Positions 54,349-64,000 of a stretch of 64,000 bases of DNA are shown here, one piece after another; the first letter of the stretch is position 1; each line of letters begins with the position of its first letter. The stretch spans positions 62,001 to 126,000 of the forward strand of contig JAEPND010000002.1 in NCBI GenBank assembly GCA_017643585.1. The letters run 5' to 3'. The position numbers and the translations under genes are program-made. The notes under the pieces were generated by a model that ran no database searches, was not told the origin of the DNA, and worked only from the letters and a program-made list of their open reading frames with translations. This DNA comes from Maricaulis sp. (lineage in GTDB: Bacteria; Pseudomonadota; Alphaproteobacteria; Caulobacterales; Maricaulaceae).

Positions 54349-55983
54349 TCATCCGCGAAGTTTGAAACGCTGAATCTTGCCGGTCTGTGTTTTCGGCAGT
54401 GCGTCAATGAATTCGATCCGGCGAGGATACTTGTAGGGGGCAATCTCGGCCTTCACGTGTGACTGCAGGGCCTTGATCAGCTCGCCGTCGCCGTCATGCC
54501 CTTCCGCCAGCACCACAAATGCGCTGACGACGGCGCCACGTTCGGGGTCTGGCAAGCCGACAACAGCGGCTTCGGCAACCGCATCATGGCCAAGCAGGAC
54601 CTGCTCCACTTCCGGGCCAGCGATATTATAGCCGCTGGAGACGATGAGGTCGTCGGCTCGTGAGACGTACCAGAAATACCCATCGGCATCCCGGGTGTAG
54701 AGATCGCCGGTGAAGTTCCAGCCATCCCGGACGTATTGCGCCTGGCGATCATCACACAGGTAGAGACAGCCGGTCGGTCCTTTCAGTGCCAGCTTTCCGG
54801 TTTCTCCGCTGGGAAGCGTGCTGCCGTCTTCTCCGACGATCCGGGCCTGGTATCCCGGAACGACCTGGCCGGTTGCGCCCGGGCGGACTTTGTCCGCGGT
54901 CGAGGAGATGAAGATGTGGATCATCTCAGTCGCGCCAATTCCATCGATCAAGCGGATTTTAGTCCTGTCGAAAAATGCGTCGGACGTGGCTGCGGGCAGG
55001 TGCTCGCCAGCCGAAACCCCCTTGGCGAGGCTGGAGAGGTCATGCTGATCCCATAACTCCATCATGGCGCGATACCCGGTCGGTGCGGTGAAGCTGGTGG
55101 TGACCTTGAAGCGCTCTATGGTCTCGCACAGGGCTTCGAAACCGGGGCGGTCGGGAAAGGCGACGGCGATCCCGGCGCGCGCCGGGAAAACCAGAAAGGC
55201 ACCCAGTCCAAAGGTGAAGGCGAGGGGCGGGGTGCCTGCAAAAACATCGTCTGGCTGTGGTTGGAGGCAGTGGCTGGCAAACGTGTCGGCCATGGCCAGG
55301 ATGGCGGAATGGAAATGGGCGCAGGCCTTGGGCTCGCCGGTTGTGCCCGATGTGCACGCCAGCAGGGCCACATCATCACGCGCTGTGTCCGCATTATCGA
55401 ACACGGTGGGCTTGGACGCGACGGATGTTTCAAATGCCCCATCGCCAGCCCAGTCCGCGATGCATGAGAGCTTGCCCGTCATCTCGCGCGCTTCTTCAAC
55501 AACATGGCGTAGTTTGTTGTCACACAGGGCAAAATTGACCTCAGCCTTGTTGGCGATCTTGGCCAGTTCACCCGCGCGCAGCATCGGCATGGTGGTAACC
55601 GCAACAGCACCAGCCTTGAGCACGGCATACCAGGCGACGGACAGGGCAATGCCGTTAAACCCGTGCAGCAAAACGCGATTGCCCGGAACAATGCCCAGAT
55701 CGTCGACCAGCAGGTTCGCTGTCTGGTTGGCGCGCTCGAAAAGCTGGCGATAGGTCAGGTTCTCGGCGGCCGTGTAGATCGCGACCCTGTCACCCAGGCC
55801 CTTGTCGACCGTGCGATCAAGCAGTTCCACCGCGGCGTTCAGCCGGTCTGGATAAACGGGCGCGTCGCCGCCTGTCAGGAATTCCGGCCGTTGCGAAGCG
55901 GCGGGAAGATTATCGCGACAGAATGTGTCGGCATGTCCGGAAACGATCATCGAACTCTCCGTGCGGCTATCAAGGGTGCTCAT
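54349..55983 (-). CDS. Aryl-CoA ligase, probably 2-aminobenzoate-CoA ligase
   Basis: 544 residues of the acyl-adenylate synthetase family, close to benzoate/2-aminobenzoate-CoA ligases. It would activate anthranilate as the first step. P-loop TSGTTGEPK at 211-219; FDAL-equivalent core GIGATEMIHIF; DGWNFTGDLYTRDADGYFWY; the catalytic Lys536 in TQTGKIQRF. The substrate is inferred mainly from the fused monooxygenase/reductase in the same operon. Its ATG overlaps the Rid gene stop as ATGA. Confidence 0.87.
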   Translation of the reverse strand: MSTLDSRTESSMIVSGHADTFCRDNLPAASQRPEFLTGGDAPVYPDRLNAAVELLDRTVDKGLGDRVAIYTAAENLTYRQLFERANQTANLLVDDLGIVPGNRVLLHGFNGIALSVAWYAVLKAGAVAVTTMPMLRAGELAKIANKAEVNFALCDNKLRHVVEEAREMTGKLSCIADWAGDGAFETSVASKPTVFDNADTARDDVALLACTSGTTGEPKACAHFHSAILAMADTFASHCLQPQPDDVFAGTPPLAFTFGLGAFLVFPARAGIAVAFPDRPGFEALCETIERFKVTTSFTAPTGYRAMMELWDQHDLSSLAKGVSAGEHLPAATSDAFFDRTKIRLIDGIGATEMIHIFISSTADKVRPGATGQVVPGYQARIVGEDGSTLPSGETGKLALKGPTGCLYLCDDRQAQYVRDGWNFTGDLYTRDADGYFWYVSRADDLIVSSGYNIAGPEVEQVLLGHDAVAEAAVVGLPDPERGAVVSAFVVLAEGHDGDGELIKALQSHVKAEIAPYKYPRRIEFIDALPKTQTGKIQRFKLRG

Positions 55984-56375
55984 GATGGCAGGACCGCAGT
56001 GGCTTCCAGCTCGACCTTGGCCCTGTCTTCGATCAGTCCGGCAACGATGACAAAGGACATCACCGGATAGCCCCGCCCCATCAATTCCTTCCAGCTCGCG
56101 CCAATAAGCTTGCCGGCGGCGAGGTATTCTTCACGCGAGGTCACATATCCGGTCAGTCGAACAATATGTTCCGGCTTGCCGCCCCCTGCATCGAGCACGG
56201 CGATGACGTTTTGCAGCGCCTGGTGAAACTGTTCGGCAAAATCATCGGAGACGATGGTTTCGGTCTCGTCCCAGCCGATCTGGCCGGCAATGAAGATCAT
56301 CTCGCCATTACATTTGATGCCATTGGAATATCCGCGGGGGCGGGGCCAACCGCGTGGATTGATAATATCCATCAA
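55980..56375 (-). CDS. Rid-family (YjgF/YER057c/UK114) protein without the archetypal arginine
   Basis: 131 residues. N-terminal GEMIFIAGQIGWDETETIV, then FHQALQNVIAVLDAGGGKPEHIVRLTGYV and the C-terminal VELEATAVLPS are typical. In the deaminase subgroup RidA an Arg near the C-terminus contacts the imine carboxylate; here the equivalent stretch reads RGYPVMSFVIVAG, with no Arg in that place. So imine deaminase activity is not assured. Overlaps its neighbours by four bases on both sides. An enamine intermediate of the pathway may be its natural substrate. Confidence 0.87.
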   Translation of the reverse strand: MMDIINPRGWPRPRGYSNGIKCNGEMIFIAGQIGWDETETIVSDDFAEQFHQALQNVIAVLDAGGGKPEHIVRLTGYVTSREEYLAAGKLIGASWKELMGRGYPVMSFVIVAGLIEDRAKVELEATAVLPS

Positions 56376-56782
56376 CTATCCTCCATGCTGCGCTCGATTC
56401 CGGCCCTGAGCGAGTCCGGGATGCGCACGGGCTTGTTGCCCTCCATGCGAATGAAAACGAGGGTTTGCTGTACGACTGCGCGCAGTTCTCCCTCGCATTG
56501 AATATTGATCTGAAGGCCGATCGAGCTGCGGCCGAGCCGGACCAGCTGCAACTCCAGCTCAACCAGGTCATCGAGACGGCTAGGGGCCTTGAAATCCACC
56601 TGGATGGTCGCGGTTGGAACGCCGAAACCATCCTGCATGATCATCTGGTCGAAGCCGTAGCCAATAGACCTGAACCAGTCCTCGATGGTTGCATTGATCA
56701 TTTCGAAATAGCGCGGGTAGAACACGATGCCGGCCGGATCCACATCGGCGAAGCCCACCTTGTGCCGATGCGTAAAGCTCAT
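56372..56782 (-). CDS. Acyl-CoA thioesterase (4HBT hotdog family)
   Basis: 136 residues. [20 protein letters not shown] carries the Asp of the 4-hydroxybenzoyl-CoA-type thioesterases, followed by a short hotdog strand run. It would release CoA from dead-end or trapped aryl-CoA intermediates. Coupled to its neighbours by ATGA overlaps on both sides. Confidence 0.87.
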   Translation of the reverse strand: MSFTHRHKVGFADVDPAGIVFYPRYFEMINATIEDWFRSIGYGFDQMIMQDGFGVPTATIQVDFKAPSRLDDLVELELQLVRLGRSSIGLQINIQCEGELRAVVQQTLVFIRMEGNKPVRIPDSLRAGIERSMEDS

Positions 56783-57942
56783 GACGTGGCTCCCGACAGA
56801 TGGGCCCGGGCGATCAAGAGCTTCTGCACTTCCGAAGCGCCCTCATAGATCCGCAGGGCGCGGACCTCGCGGTAAAGCGCTTCGGGCACAGACCCCTTGG
56901 TCACGCCCAGTCCACCAAAAATCTGGACCGCCATGTCGATGGTCTGCTGCGCGCTTTCCGTGGCGTGCAGCTTGGAAAGCGCCGCTTCGCGCGTAATCCG
57001 CGCGGCGCCATTATCCTTGGCCCAGGCTCCGCGATAGATCAGCAGCGCGCTGGTATCGATCCCCAGCACCATCTCGGCGAGCTGGGTCTGTACGCCCGCC
57101 AGGTCGGCCAGTGAGGCACCGAACAGCTGGCGCGACGTTGCACGCCGCGTGGCTTCATCCAGCGCGCGGCGCGCAAATCCCAGCGAGGCAGCACCGACGG
57201 TGGAGCGGAAGACGTCCAGTGTCGCCATCGCGATCTTGAACCCCTCGCCGGATACACCGATCAGACGGTCAGCGGGCAGGCGACAATCATTGAAACGCAG
57301 ATGAGCCAGCGGATGCGGGGCGATCGTGTCGATACGCTCGACGATCTCCAGGCCCGGCGTGTCCGCGTCCAGGATAAAGGCGCTGAGCCCACGGGCGCCC
57401 TCGGCTTCTCCCGTACGGGCAAACACGACATAAAAGTCGGCTATGCCGCCATTCGAGATGAAGGTCTTTTCACCGTTCAGCCGGTATTCGCCATCGACCA
57501 GCTCTGCCGTCGTGGCAAGATTGGCGACATCGGATCCAGCCTCCGGCTCGGTCAGGGCAAAGGCCGCACAGAACTCCCCGGCCGCGACTTTGGGCAAGTA
57601 GTGCTGGCGCTGCTGCGGTGTTCCAAACAGGGAAATAGCCCCAGAGCCCAGCCCCTGCATGGCAAAGACAAAGTCTGCAAGGCCGGAGCGATAAGCGAGA
57701 TGTTCGCGGATCAGGCACAGGGTCCGCACATCCAGGCGATCCGCATTGACCGGCACGGCGTGTGAGGTCCAGCCCGCGGCGGCGAGGTCTTTCAAGATCG
57801 TGCGACAGTGCGCGTCGACGTCCGCGTGATCGTGAAAACCCTCATCGCCAAATCGAGCCTTCGCCCAGGCGTCGATATCGGCCGCCAACGCACGGTGAGA
57901 GTCCTCAAGGAAGGGCCATTCGAGATAGGAGCGGTCTGCCAT
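56779..57942 (-). CDS. Acyl-CoA dehydrogenase
   Basis: 387 residues with the acyl-CoA dehydrogenase fold. FAD- and substrate-binding motifs: [50 protein letters not shown] and the C-terminal catalytic Glu in [17 protein letters not shown]. It begins one base after the preceding enoyl-CoA hydratase stop. It probably oxidises a cyclic or ring-opened intermediate during beta-oxidation of the aromatic substrate. Confidence 0.93.
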   Translation of the reverse strand: MADRSYLEWPFLEDSHRALAADIDAWAKARFGDEGFHDHADVDAHCRTILKDLAAAGWTSHAVPVNADRLDVRTLCLIREHLAYRSGLADFVFAMQGLGSGAISLFGTPQQRQHYLPKVAAGEFCAAFALTEPEAGSDVANLATTAELVDGEYRLNGEKTFISNGGIADFYVVFARTGEAEGARGLSAFILDADTPGLEIVERIDTIAPHPLAHLRFNDCRLPADRLIGVSGEGFKIAMATLDVFRSTVGAASLGFARRALDEATRRATSRQLFGASLADLAGVQTQLAEMVLGIDTSALLIYRGAWAKDNGAARITREAALSKLHATESAQQTIDMAVQIFGGLGVTKGSVPEALYREVRALRIYEGASEVQKLLIARAHLSGATS

Positions 57943-57943
57943 G

Positions 57944-58759
57944 TCAATTGCCCTCGAAGACGGGTTTTTCCTTGGCAACGAAGGCGCGGTAGGCGCGTTC
58001 GAAGTCCTGAGTCTGCATGCAGATGGCCTGGGCCTGGGCTTCCGCCTCGATGGCTGTGTGCAGGCTCATATCCCACTCGGTGTTGAGCTGGTTCTTGGTC
58101 ATCGCATTGGCAAAGGTCGGGCCGGTGCGGATGCGCCGGGCCCAGTCATCCGCCGTCTGTGCGAGATCTTCCGGCTCGACGAGCGCATTGAAAAAGCCCC
58201 AGCGTTCGCCTTCCTCGGCGCTCATCGACCGGCCGAAATAGAGCAGTTCGGAGGCTCTGCCCTGGCCGATGATGCGCGGCAGTATTGCGCAAGCGCCCAT
58301 GTCACAGCCCGCTAGGCCAACCCGGTTGAACAGGAAGGCGGTCTTGGAGCGGGGCGTGGAAATCCGAAGATCCGAAGACATGGCGATAATTGCTCCAGCC
58401 CCGACACAGATCCCGTCTATCGCCGCGATAATAGGCTGCGGGCAATCGCGCATGGCCTTGACCAGGTCACCCGTCATGCGTGTGAAATCGAGCAGTTCGG
58501 GCATGTCCATATCGACCAGCGGACCGATGATTTCGTGGACATCGCCACCGGAACAGAAATTCTCTCCCGCGCCGGAGAAAATCAGGACTTTCACATCCGG
58601 CACGTAACAAAGGTCGCGCAGGAAGTCGCGCAGCTCGGCATAGCTGTCGAATGTCAGCGGGTTCTTGCGCTCTGGACGATTGAGCGTGATCCGGCCGATG
58701 CCGTCATCGAAGTCCCAGAGGAAGTGTTCAGGCGAGTAGTTTGCGGGGTCAAGACGCAC
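57944..58759 (-). CDS. Enoyl-CoA hydratase/isomerase family protein
   Basis: 271 residues, crotonase fold. The oxyanion-hole motifs are [23 protein letters not shown] ([17 protein letters not shown]) and [20 protein letters not shown]. The usual catalytic loop reads [19 protein letters not shown] rather than LGLxPxxGGT, so residues at the two active-site glutamate positions differ from mitochondrial crotonase; ring-hydratase subfamilies show similar changes. Start overlaps the MarR gene end by 11 bases. Confidence 0.9.
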   Translation of the reverse strand: MRLDPANYSPEHFLWDFDDGIGRITLNRPERKNPLTFDSYAELRDFLRDLCYVPDVKVLIFSGAGENFCSGGDVHEIIGPLVDMDMPELLDFTRMTGDLVKAMRDCPQPIIAAIDGICVGAGAIIAMSSDLRISTPRSKTAFLFNRVGLAGCDMGACAILPRIIGQGRASELLYFGRSMSAEEGERWGFFNALVEPEDLAQTADDWARRIRTGPTFANAMTKNQLNTEWDMSLHTAIEAEAQAQAICMQTQDFERAYRAFVAKEKPVFEGN

Positions 58760-59234
58760 GGTGTTCTCCGGACTTGAAACGAGGTGAATGCAGGATGTGA
58801 TCGAGATTGGCGCTCAGCGCGTCCGCGATATCGGGGGGCACGGCGTTGAGGAGTTCGTCCACCCAGACCGCATGGGCCGCTGCAATCTCGGCAAAGCGTT
58901 CGCGGCCCGTCGCGGTACTTTCGATATGGAAGCTGCGGCGGTCGCTGGGCAGTGGGGTGCGGGTGACCCAGCCGTCTTCGACCAGGCGGGTGATCAGCCC
59001 GGTCACATTGCCATTGGACACCAGCAAACGGTCCGACAGTTGCCCCATGGTCAAAGGGCCGTCGGAGCGCTCGAGGGCGGACATCAGGTCAAAGCGGGCA
59101 AGGCTGATATCGAACTCCCGGGTCAGACGCGCCCGGATCTCGCGCTCGATCAGGCCCACAGTCCTGTACAGCCGCAGCCACAGCCTGAGGTGCTGCTGGG
59201 TGCCGGTCGGCGAGGATGCGGCTGTCAGCGCCAC
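58749..59234 (-). CDS. MarR-family regulator inside the operon
   Basis: 161 residues. Helices [20 protein letters not shown] and the winged helix [39 protein letters not shown] mark a MarR dimer. The GTG at 59234 shares one base with the SDR stop (TAGTG) and is preferred to the upstream ATG at 59297. MarR proteins in aromatic-CoA operons commonly respond to the aryl-CoA product, so it likely represses this operon until ligand binds. No operator was recognised. Confidence 0.9.
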   Translation of the reverse strand: MALTAASSPTGTQQHLRLWLRLYRTVGLIEREIRARLTREFDISLARFDLMSALERSDGPLTMGQLSDRLLVSNGNVTGLITRLVEDGWVTRTPLPSDRRSFHIESTATGRERFAEIAAAHAVWVDELLNAVPPDIADALSANLDHILHSPRFKSGEHRAS

Positions 59235-59992
59235 TAGATTGCGCCGCCCGCGATCATGATGGCCTGTCCAGAGACGGATGCACTGAGCGGCGAGCACAGC
59301 CAGGTGACCATCTCGGCCACTTCCTCAGGGCGGATCAGGCGGCCCTGGGGATTGTTCTTGGTCAGCTCGGCCAGGGCTTCATCCCGCGAGCGGCCGGTCT
59401 TTTCCATGATGTTGGCGACGGAGTTGTCGACGATGGCGGTATCGACATAGCCGGGACAGACCGCGTTCACGGTCAGATTGGTCTTGGCGTATTCCAGCGA
59501 AAGCGATTTGGTCAGTCCCACGACGGCGTGCTTCGACGCCACATAAGGAGCGATATAGGCCCCACCGCGCAGGCCTGCGATCGAGGCGATGTTGACGATA
59601 CGTGCGTAGTCCGCGCGCATCATGTCGCCGATGACCGCCTGGCTACACCGGAACAGACCCTCGATATTGACCGCCTGGATGCGGCGCCATTCCTCCAGCG
59701 AGGTCTTGTGGAAAGCAGACGCTGCAGCAATTCCGGCGTTGTTGACGAGGATGTCGACCGGGCCATCTGCCATGGCCTCGCCAAAGGCCTGCTGCACGCT
59801 GGCATCGTCGGTGACATCTACCTTGATCGCTCGCGCGCCTTCGATCTCTGCCGCCGCCGCTTGCAGGCGTTCGAGATTGCGCGCCATCAGGATGACCCTG
59901 GCGCCCTGGGCTGCGAGGTCCTTGGCGCAGGCGACACCGATGCCTGTCCCGCCTCCCGTGATGACAGCTGTACGTCCGCTAAGCGTGCTCAT
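59234..59992 (-). CDS. Short-chain dehydrogenase/reductase
   Basis: 252 residues. NAD(P) motif [12 protein letters not shown], structural NNAG, catalytic Ser in [11 protein letters not shown], and [15 protein letters not shown] (Tyr and Lys of the triad). C-terminal AMIAGGAI is normal. In this context a role as a 3-hydroxyacyl- or ring-ketone reductase/dehydrogenase is likely. Linked by ATGA overlap to the monooxygenase fusion upstream. Confidence 0.92.
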   Translation of the reverse strand: MSTLSGRTAVITGGGTGIGVACAKDLAAQGARVILMARNLERLQAAAAEIEGARAIKVDVTDDASVQQAFGEAMADGPVDILVNNAGIAAASAFHKTSLEEWRRIQAVNIEGLFRCSQAVIGDMMRADYARIVNIASIAGLRGGAYIAPYVASKHAVVGLTKSLSLEYAKTNLTVNAVCPGYVDTAIVDNSVANIMEKTGRSRDEALAELTKNNPQGRLIRPEEVAEMVTWLCSPLSASVSGQAIMIAGGAI

Positions 59993-62283
59993 GCGCGTTG
60001 CTCCATTTCCTGGGCTTTCTTGAGATTGCGGCCAAGCTGTTCAAAGCCGGCAGCATAGGGATTGGGGGCGGCCAGGCCGCGATAGCCGAGCTCGGCGGCC
60101 GCGCGCAGGGTCCAGTTGGGGTCTGCGAGATGCGGACGTGCCAGAGCCACCAGGTCGGCACGGCCGGCGGCCAGGATCGAATTGACGTGATCCGGCTCGA
60201 AGATATTGCCGACTGCCATCGTGGCGCAGCCGATACTGTTGCGGATCTGGTCCGAGAACGGGGTCTGGAACATCCGGCCGTAAACCGGGCGGGCGCGGGG
60301 GCTGGTCTGGCCGGCGGACACATCGATCAGATCGGCACCCGCCTCGATAAAGGCCCGGGAGATGCGAACGGTGTCTTCACCGGTAATCCCGTCCTCTCCA
60401 AGCCAGTCCGTGGCGGACAATCTGACAGCCATCGGCTTATCGGCAGGCCATACATTTCGCATGGCTTCAAACACTTCCAGCGGAAACTTGATCCGATTTT
60501 CAAGCGGGCCGCCGTATTCGTCCGTACGTTGATTGGAAATTGGCGTGATGAAGCTGGACATCAGGTAGCCGTGCGCACAATGCAGCTCGACCATGTCGAA
60601 ACCGGCCGCGAGCGCGCGGCGGGTTGCGGTCACGAAATCCGCCTTGACGGCATCCATGTCCGCGCGCGTCATTTCCCGCGGTTGCTGGCTGGACTCGGAC
60701 CAGGCGATCGCGGAGGGCGCGATGATCTCCCAATTGCCGCTCTCCAGCGGCAGGTCATAACCTTCCCACCCGACCCGTGTAGAGCCCTTGCGGCCGGCAT
60801 GGCTGAGCTGGATGGCCATTTTGGCGCTGGTCTGACGGTGAGCGAAATCCGTGATTTCACGCCAGGCCGCAACGTGTTCATCCGTGTAGAGGCCTGCGCA
60901 GCCCGGGGTGATGCGGGCGTCTGCGCTGACATCCGTCATCTCGGTGTAGACCAGTCCGGCTCCGCCCATACAGCGGGCACCATAATGAGTCTTGTGAAAA
61001 GCGTTCGGGGTCCCGTCCGTCGCGGAGTACATGCACATGGGTGAGACCACGACACGGTTGTCCAGTCGCATGTCCCGCAATTCGAATGGCGCGAACATGG
61101 GCGGGCGAGGGGGAGTGTCGCCAGACTGGCTGCCGGAGGTATCAAACCAGCGCTCCACGCTTCCCAGCCACTCCTTGTCACGCAGTCGCAGATTCTCATG
61201 GCTTATGCGTTGCGAGCGGGTCAGCAATGAATACGCGAACTGTTTGGGCTCGAAACGAAGATAACGGTCCAGGTGTTCAAACCATTCCGTCGAATTGCGC
61301 GCAGCGCTCTGCAGTTTCAGGACCTCGACCTTGCGAGCTTCCTGGTAGTCGTGCAGACCTTCGGCGAGCGGTTTGTCCGTCGAGGTGAGAACATCGGCCA
61401 GCATGATGGCGTCCTCGAGGGCCAGCTTGGTGCCGGAACCGATCGAGAAATGCGCGGTATGGGCTGCGTCTCCGAGCAGGATCACATTGTCATGGATCCA
61501 GGTCTCGCAGAGAACGCGGGGAAAGTTGAGCCAGGCCGAGCCACGCAGGTGCTTGGCATTGGACATGAGTGCATTGCCATCCAGCCAGTCCGCGAAGAGT
61601 TCCTCGCACTTGCGACAGGTCTCCTCCGTGTCCAGCTGGTCAAAACCCAGCTTTTCCCAGGTGTCCGGCTCGCACTCGACGATGAAGGTCGAGGTCTCGT
61701 CATCGAAGCGATAGGCGTGCGCCCAGACCCAGCCATGCTCCGTCTCGGTGAAGATGAAGGTGAAGGCCTCGAACACCTTGTTGGTGCCCAGCCAGATGAA
61801 CTTGTTCTTTCGGATTTCCACATCCGGCTTGAACACATCGGCATAGGTGTTGCGGATTTTTGAGTTGATCCCGTCGGACGCGATGATGATATCCGCGTCG
61901 GAGAAGGCGCTCAGATCCGGATCAATCTCGACATTGAAATGCAGATTGACGCCCAGCTCACGAGCGCGGTCCTGGAGGATGTTGAGCAGATGCTTGCGTC
62001 CGATACCGCAGAACCCGTGCCCGGTCGACGTTTCGACCGCGCCACCAAAATGAACATCGATATCGTCCCAGTGGGCCAGGCTGTTCGCAATCGCCGACGC
62101 GCTGGTCGGATCATTGCCTTCGAGGTTTTCCATCGTCTGGTCGGAAAACACCACACCCCAGCCAAACGTGTCGCCGGGCTTGTTGCGCTCATAGACATCG
62201 ATCTCGCAATCGGCGTCGCGCAATTTCATGGATATCGCGAAATAGAGACCGGCGGGGCCGCCGCCCAGGCATGCAATTTTCAT
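59989..62283 (-). CDS. Bifunctional aryl-CoA monooxygenase/reductase fusion (2-aminobenzoyl-CoA or salicylyl-CoA type)
   Basis: 764 residues with two enzymes fused. Residues 1-about 390 form a flavin hydroxylase: [18 protein letters not shown] (GxGxxG, 7-12) and [16 protein letters not shown] (Gly-Asp 271-272). Residues about 395-764 are an old-yellow-enzyme/NADH:flavin oxidoreductase: [51 protein letters not shown] and [17 protein letters not shown]. The family converts 2-aminobenzoyl-CoA by hydroxylation then ring reduction, or 5-hydroxylates salicylyl-CoA. The four-base overlap with the HADH gene and the operon context favour the first. Confidence 0.9.
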   Translation of the reverse strand: MKIACLGGGPAGLYFAISMKLRDADCEIDVYERNKPGDTFGWGVVFSDQTMENLEGNDPTSASAIANSLAHWDDIDVHFGGAVETSTGHGFCGIGRKHLLNILQDRARELGVNLHFNVEIDPDLSAFSDADIIIASDGINSKIRNTYADVFKPDVEIRKNKFIWLGTNKVFEAFTFIFTETEHGWVWAHAYRFDDETSTFIVECEPDTWEKLGFDQLDTEETCRKCEELFADWLDGNALMSNAKHLRGSAWLNFPRVLCETWIHDNVILLGDAAHTAHFSIGSGTKLALEDAIMLADVLTSTDKPLAEGLHDYQEARKVEVLKLQSAARNSTEWFEHLDRYLRFEPKQFAYSLLTRSQRISHENLRLRDKEWLGSVERWFDTSGSQSGDTPPRPPMFAPFELRDMRLDNRVVVSPMCMYSATDGTPNAFHKTHYGARCMGGAGLVYTEMTDVSADARITPGCAGLYTDEHVAAWREITDFAHRQTSAKMAIQLSHAGRKGSTRVGWEGYDLPLESGNWEIIAPSAIAWSESSQQPREMTRADMDAVKADFVTATRRALAAGFDMVELHCAHGYLMSSFITPISNQRTDEYGGPLENRIKFPLEVFEAMRNVWPADKPMAVRLSATDWLGEDGITGEDTVRISRAFIEAGADLIDVSAGQTSPRARPVYGRMFQTPFSDQIRNSIGCATMAVGNIFEPDHVNSILAAGRADLVALARPHLADPNWTLRAAAELGYRGLAAPNPYAAGFEQLGRNLKKAQEMEQRA

Positions 62284-64000
62284 GATAGGGCTCCCGATTG
62301 GGTTTCATATGCAGACAGGCGTTCCCCGCTCTCGGCGAGGCGAATGAGCAGGTTCGACGCGGTCCACCAGCGGTCGCCGAAACGCGCGGCATTGGCACGT
62401 ATTCCGGCCAGGACCGTATCCAGTCCTATTGTGTCCGCGTAGAACATGGGGCCGCCGCGATACCGCGGGAATCCGTACCCATTGGCATAAACAACATCGA
62501 TGTCGCTGCCGCGCCATGCGATGCCTTCATCGAGGATTTTTGCGCCCTCATTGATCAGGGCGAGCATGCAGCGATCCACGATCTCGCTGTCGTCGAATTC
62601 GCGCAGGCTGATGCCCTGTTCGGACCGAACGGCGCGCAGCACATCCTCGAGCGTTTCGTCATCGAGCGGGGTCCGATCGCCTTTTTCGTAGCGATAAAAG
62701 CCCGCGCCGGTTTTCTGGCCCTTGCGGTCCATTTCCACCAGCCTGTCATGGACGAGGAAAGCACGCTGCTCGAAACTCTCCGGATCCAGTTTCTGGCGGT
62801 TCATGTAACCGATATCCAGACCGGCCATGTCGCCCATGGTGAACGGGCCCATGGGCATGCCGAAATCGGTCAGTGCCTTGTCGATCTGACGTGGAGACGC
62901 GCCTTCCAGCAGCATCAAGCCCGCTTCGCGTCCATAACAGGACAGCATGCGATTGCCGATAAAGCCGTGACAGACACCCGACACCGCCGCGACCTTGCGC
63001 ATGCGTTTGCCCAGCTGCATCGCGCTGGCCAGTACAGTCGCCGAGATTTTCTTGCCGCGTACGACCTCGAGCAGCCGCATGATATGGGCGGGCGAGAAAA
63101 AGTGCAGGCCCAGCACACGCTCCGGATTGGCAACCCGCTCAGCGATCGCGTCCACATCGAGATAGGAGGTGTTGGTGGCAAGGACGGCGTGTTCGCCAAC
63201 CACATTTGCCAGCTGGGCGAACACCTTGTGCTTGATCTCGATGTCCTCGAAGACGGCCTCGATGACGATATCGCTGTCCGACAGGTCGGAATACTGGGTG
63301 GTGGCCGTCAGTCGACCCAGGATTTCGGAACAACCGGCCTCACTAAGGCGTCCCTTGGTGACATCATTCTGGAATATGGTCTTGATGCGGTTATAGCCCG
63401 CCTGAAGTGCTTGGTCGGACATGTCCAGCAGCTTGACCGACAAGCCAGCGGACAGAAGCGAGGCGGCGATGCCGACGCCCATTGTGCCACTGCCAATCAC
63501 TGCGGCGCGTTCCAGCGATAAAGGTTCTGTTCTCGGCCCGGGTAGCTTGGCGGATTTGCGTTCCGCGAAGAACAGGTGGCGCATGGCCGCAGACTGGGTG
63601 TCAGACATTCGCTCGAGGAAAAGCTCACGCTCGCGCTTGAGCCCGGAGACAATGTCCAGCGTGGCGCTGGCCTCAACCGCATCGATGGCGGCCAGCGGAG
63701 CCTTTTGCCCGCGTTGGCGCTTGGCGGCGTGCGCCCGCCAGTGGTCAACCGCGGAGGCATCAGTCTCGGGGTTTGGCCGCGCTCCTGTCGAGCGTTTGTC
63801 ATCGCGTGATTTGCTTTTGGCAAAGGCGAGCGCGGAAGCGGCCAGGTCACTCTCGGCTATGGCGTCGGCAATCCCGGAATCCAGTGCTTTCGCCGCAGAA
63901 ATCGGCTTGCCCTGGCTGGCCATTTCCAGTGCCAGGGCCATGCCAGCGATGCGGGGCAGACGCTGGGTGCCACCGGCGCCGGGGATCAGGCCCAGGGTGA
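62280..64000 (-). CDS. Crotonase / 3-hydroxyacyl-CoA dehydrogenase fusion (FadB-like), cut by window end
   Basis: The visible part starts in the crotonase domain ([18 protein letters not shown] at the edge), then the NAD-binding domain [19 protein letters not shown] and [19 protein letters not shown], then the 3HCDH C-terminal repeat with [20 protein letters not shown] and [20 protein letters not shown]. The start lies outside the window, beyond 64000. It provides hydration and NAD oxidation in beta-oxidation of the ring-opened product. Overlaps the monooxygenase start by four bases. Confidence 0.93.
   Translation of the reverse strand, partial: TLGLIPGAGGTQRLPRIAGMALALEMASQGKPISAAKALDSGIADAIAESDLAASALAFAKSKSRDDKRSTGARPNPETDASAVDHWRAHAAKRQRGQKAPLAAIDAVEASATLDIVSGLKRERELFLERMSDTQSAAMRHLFFAERKSAKLPGPRTEPLSLERAAVIGSGTMGVGIAASLLSAGLSVKLLDMSDQALQAGYNRIKTIFQNDVTKGRLSEAGCSEILGRLTATTQYSDLSDSDIVIEAVFEDIEIKHKVFAQLANVVGEHAVLATNTSYLDVDAIAERVANPERVLGLHFFSPAHIMRLLEVVRGKKISATVLASAMQLGKRMRKVAAVSGVCHGFIGNRMLSCYGREAGLMLLEGASPRQIDKALTDFGMPMGPFTMGDMAGLDIGYMNRQKLDPESFEQRAFLVHDRLVEMDRKGQKTGAGFYRYEKGDRTPLDDETLEDVLRAVRSEQGISLREFDDSEIVDRCMLALINEGAKILDEGIAWRGSDIDVVYANGYGFPRYRGGPMFYADTIGLDTVLAGIRANAARFGDRWWTASNLLIRLAESGERLSAYETQSGALS

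Noticed and set aside
62298..63521. 407-codon plus-strand open frame over the crotonase/HADH gene
   Set aside because: Shadow of a conserved enzyme in a high-GC genome.
1..64000. CRISPR arrays, insertion sequences, prophage or integrated elements
   Set aside because: No regular direct repeats, transposase, integrase or phage structural genes were seen. The tRNA genes show no flanking attachment-site duplication or integrase nearby.

Overview
The window reads as ordinary chromosome of a high-GC, free-living alphaproteobacterium, most like the Maricaulaceae/Hyphomonadaceae-Caulobacterales group. Pointers to this are a K+-independent proton-pumping pyrophosphatase, a CBP3-type cytochrome bc1 chaperone, the plsX-fabH-ihfA-MerR block, a glpX-recJ pair, an NDUFS4-like complex I accessory subunit, the recG/sdhE/mfd neighbourhood, and a response-regulator protein resembling the Caulobacter c-di-GMP effector PopA. 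Placement is by gene content and order only. I see no phage, insertion sequence, CRISPR array or rRNA operon.

Layout. 1-8 kb: end of thiL, an acidic exported protein, hppA, a membrane protein, bamE, the bc1 chaperone, plsX-fabH, ihfA and a MerR regulator, then tRNA-Pro(GGG). 8-13 kb: a ferredoxin-reductase-like flavoprotein, heme A synthase, and a phosphate-scavenging pair (a beta-propeller-like lipoprotein and a PhoX-type phosphatase whose reading frame is broken at an 8-G run). 13-18 kb: rplM-rpsI, a LysR regulator, a methyltransferase and an MsbA-type ABC exporter. 18-24 kb: a periplasmic GDPD lipoprotein, PHA synthase, a small lipoprotein and glpX-recJ. 24-32 kb: tRNA-Glu, a divergent QueD-like protein, a regulatory-looking noncoding stretch before a double cold-shock protein, DUF192, tRNA-Pro(TGG), NDUFS4, tRNA-Arg, a cysK-sseA-metC operon, photolyase and kdsA. 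32-47 kb: a DUF3089 protein lacking the nucleophile serine, DUF502, recG, sdhE, mfd, the PopA-like protein, a class III CoA-transferase, a pentapeptide-repeat protein, a WYL regulator and YihY. 47-52.6 kb: a 3-oxoacid CoA-transferase (two subunits), then an RND efflux permease gene broken by a frameshift and an amber codon, followed by its intact adaptor.

52.6-64 kb (minus strand) is a tightly overlapping catabolic operon. Its genes match the aerobic CoA-thioester route for 2-aminobenzoate (anthranilate): aryl-CoA ligase, fused FAD monooxygenase/old-yellow-enzyme reductase (2-aminobenzoyl-CoA monooxygenase/reductase type), SDR, enoyl-CoA hydratase, acyl-CoA dehydrogenase, 3-hydroxyacyl-CoA dehydrogenase (cut by the window edge), thioesterase, a Rid-family protein and a MarR regulator in the middle. 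A stand-alone RAM (Lrp/AsnC ligand-binding) protein and L-serine dehydratase continue downstream on the same strand.

Themes worth a second look are the anthranilate-type operon with its unusual Rid protein, the PopA-like protein with a dead active site but an intact RxxD inhibitory site, two broken genes with homopolymer-associated lesions, four convergent gene pairs that all end on a shared palindromic CTAG, and the csp leader with DnaA-, CtrA- and GANTC-like sites.
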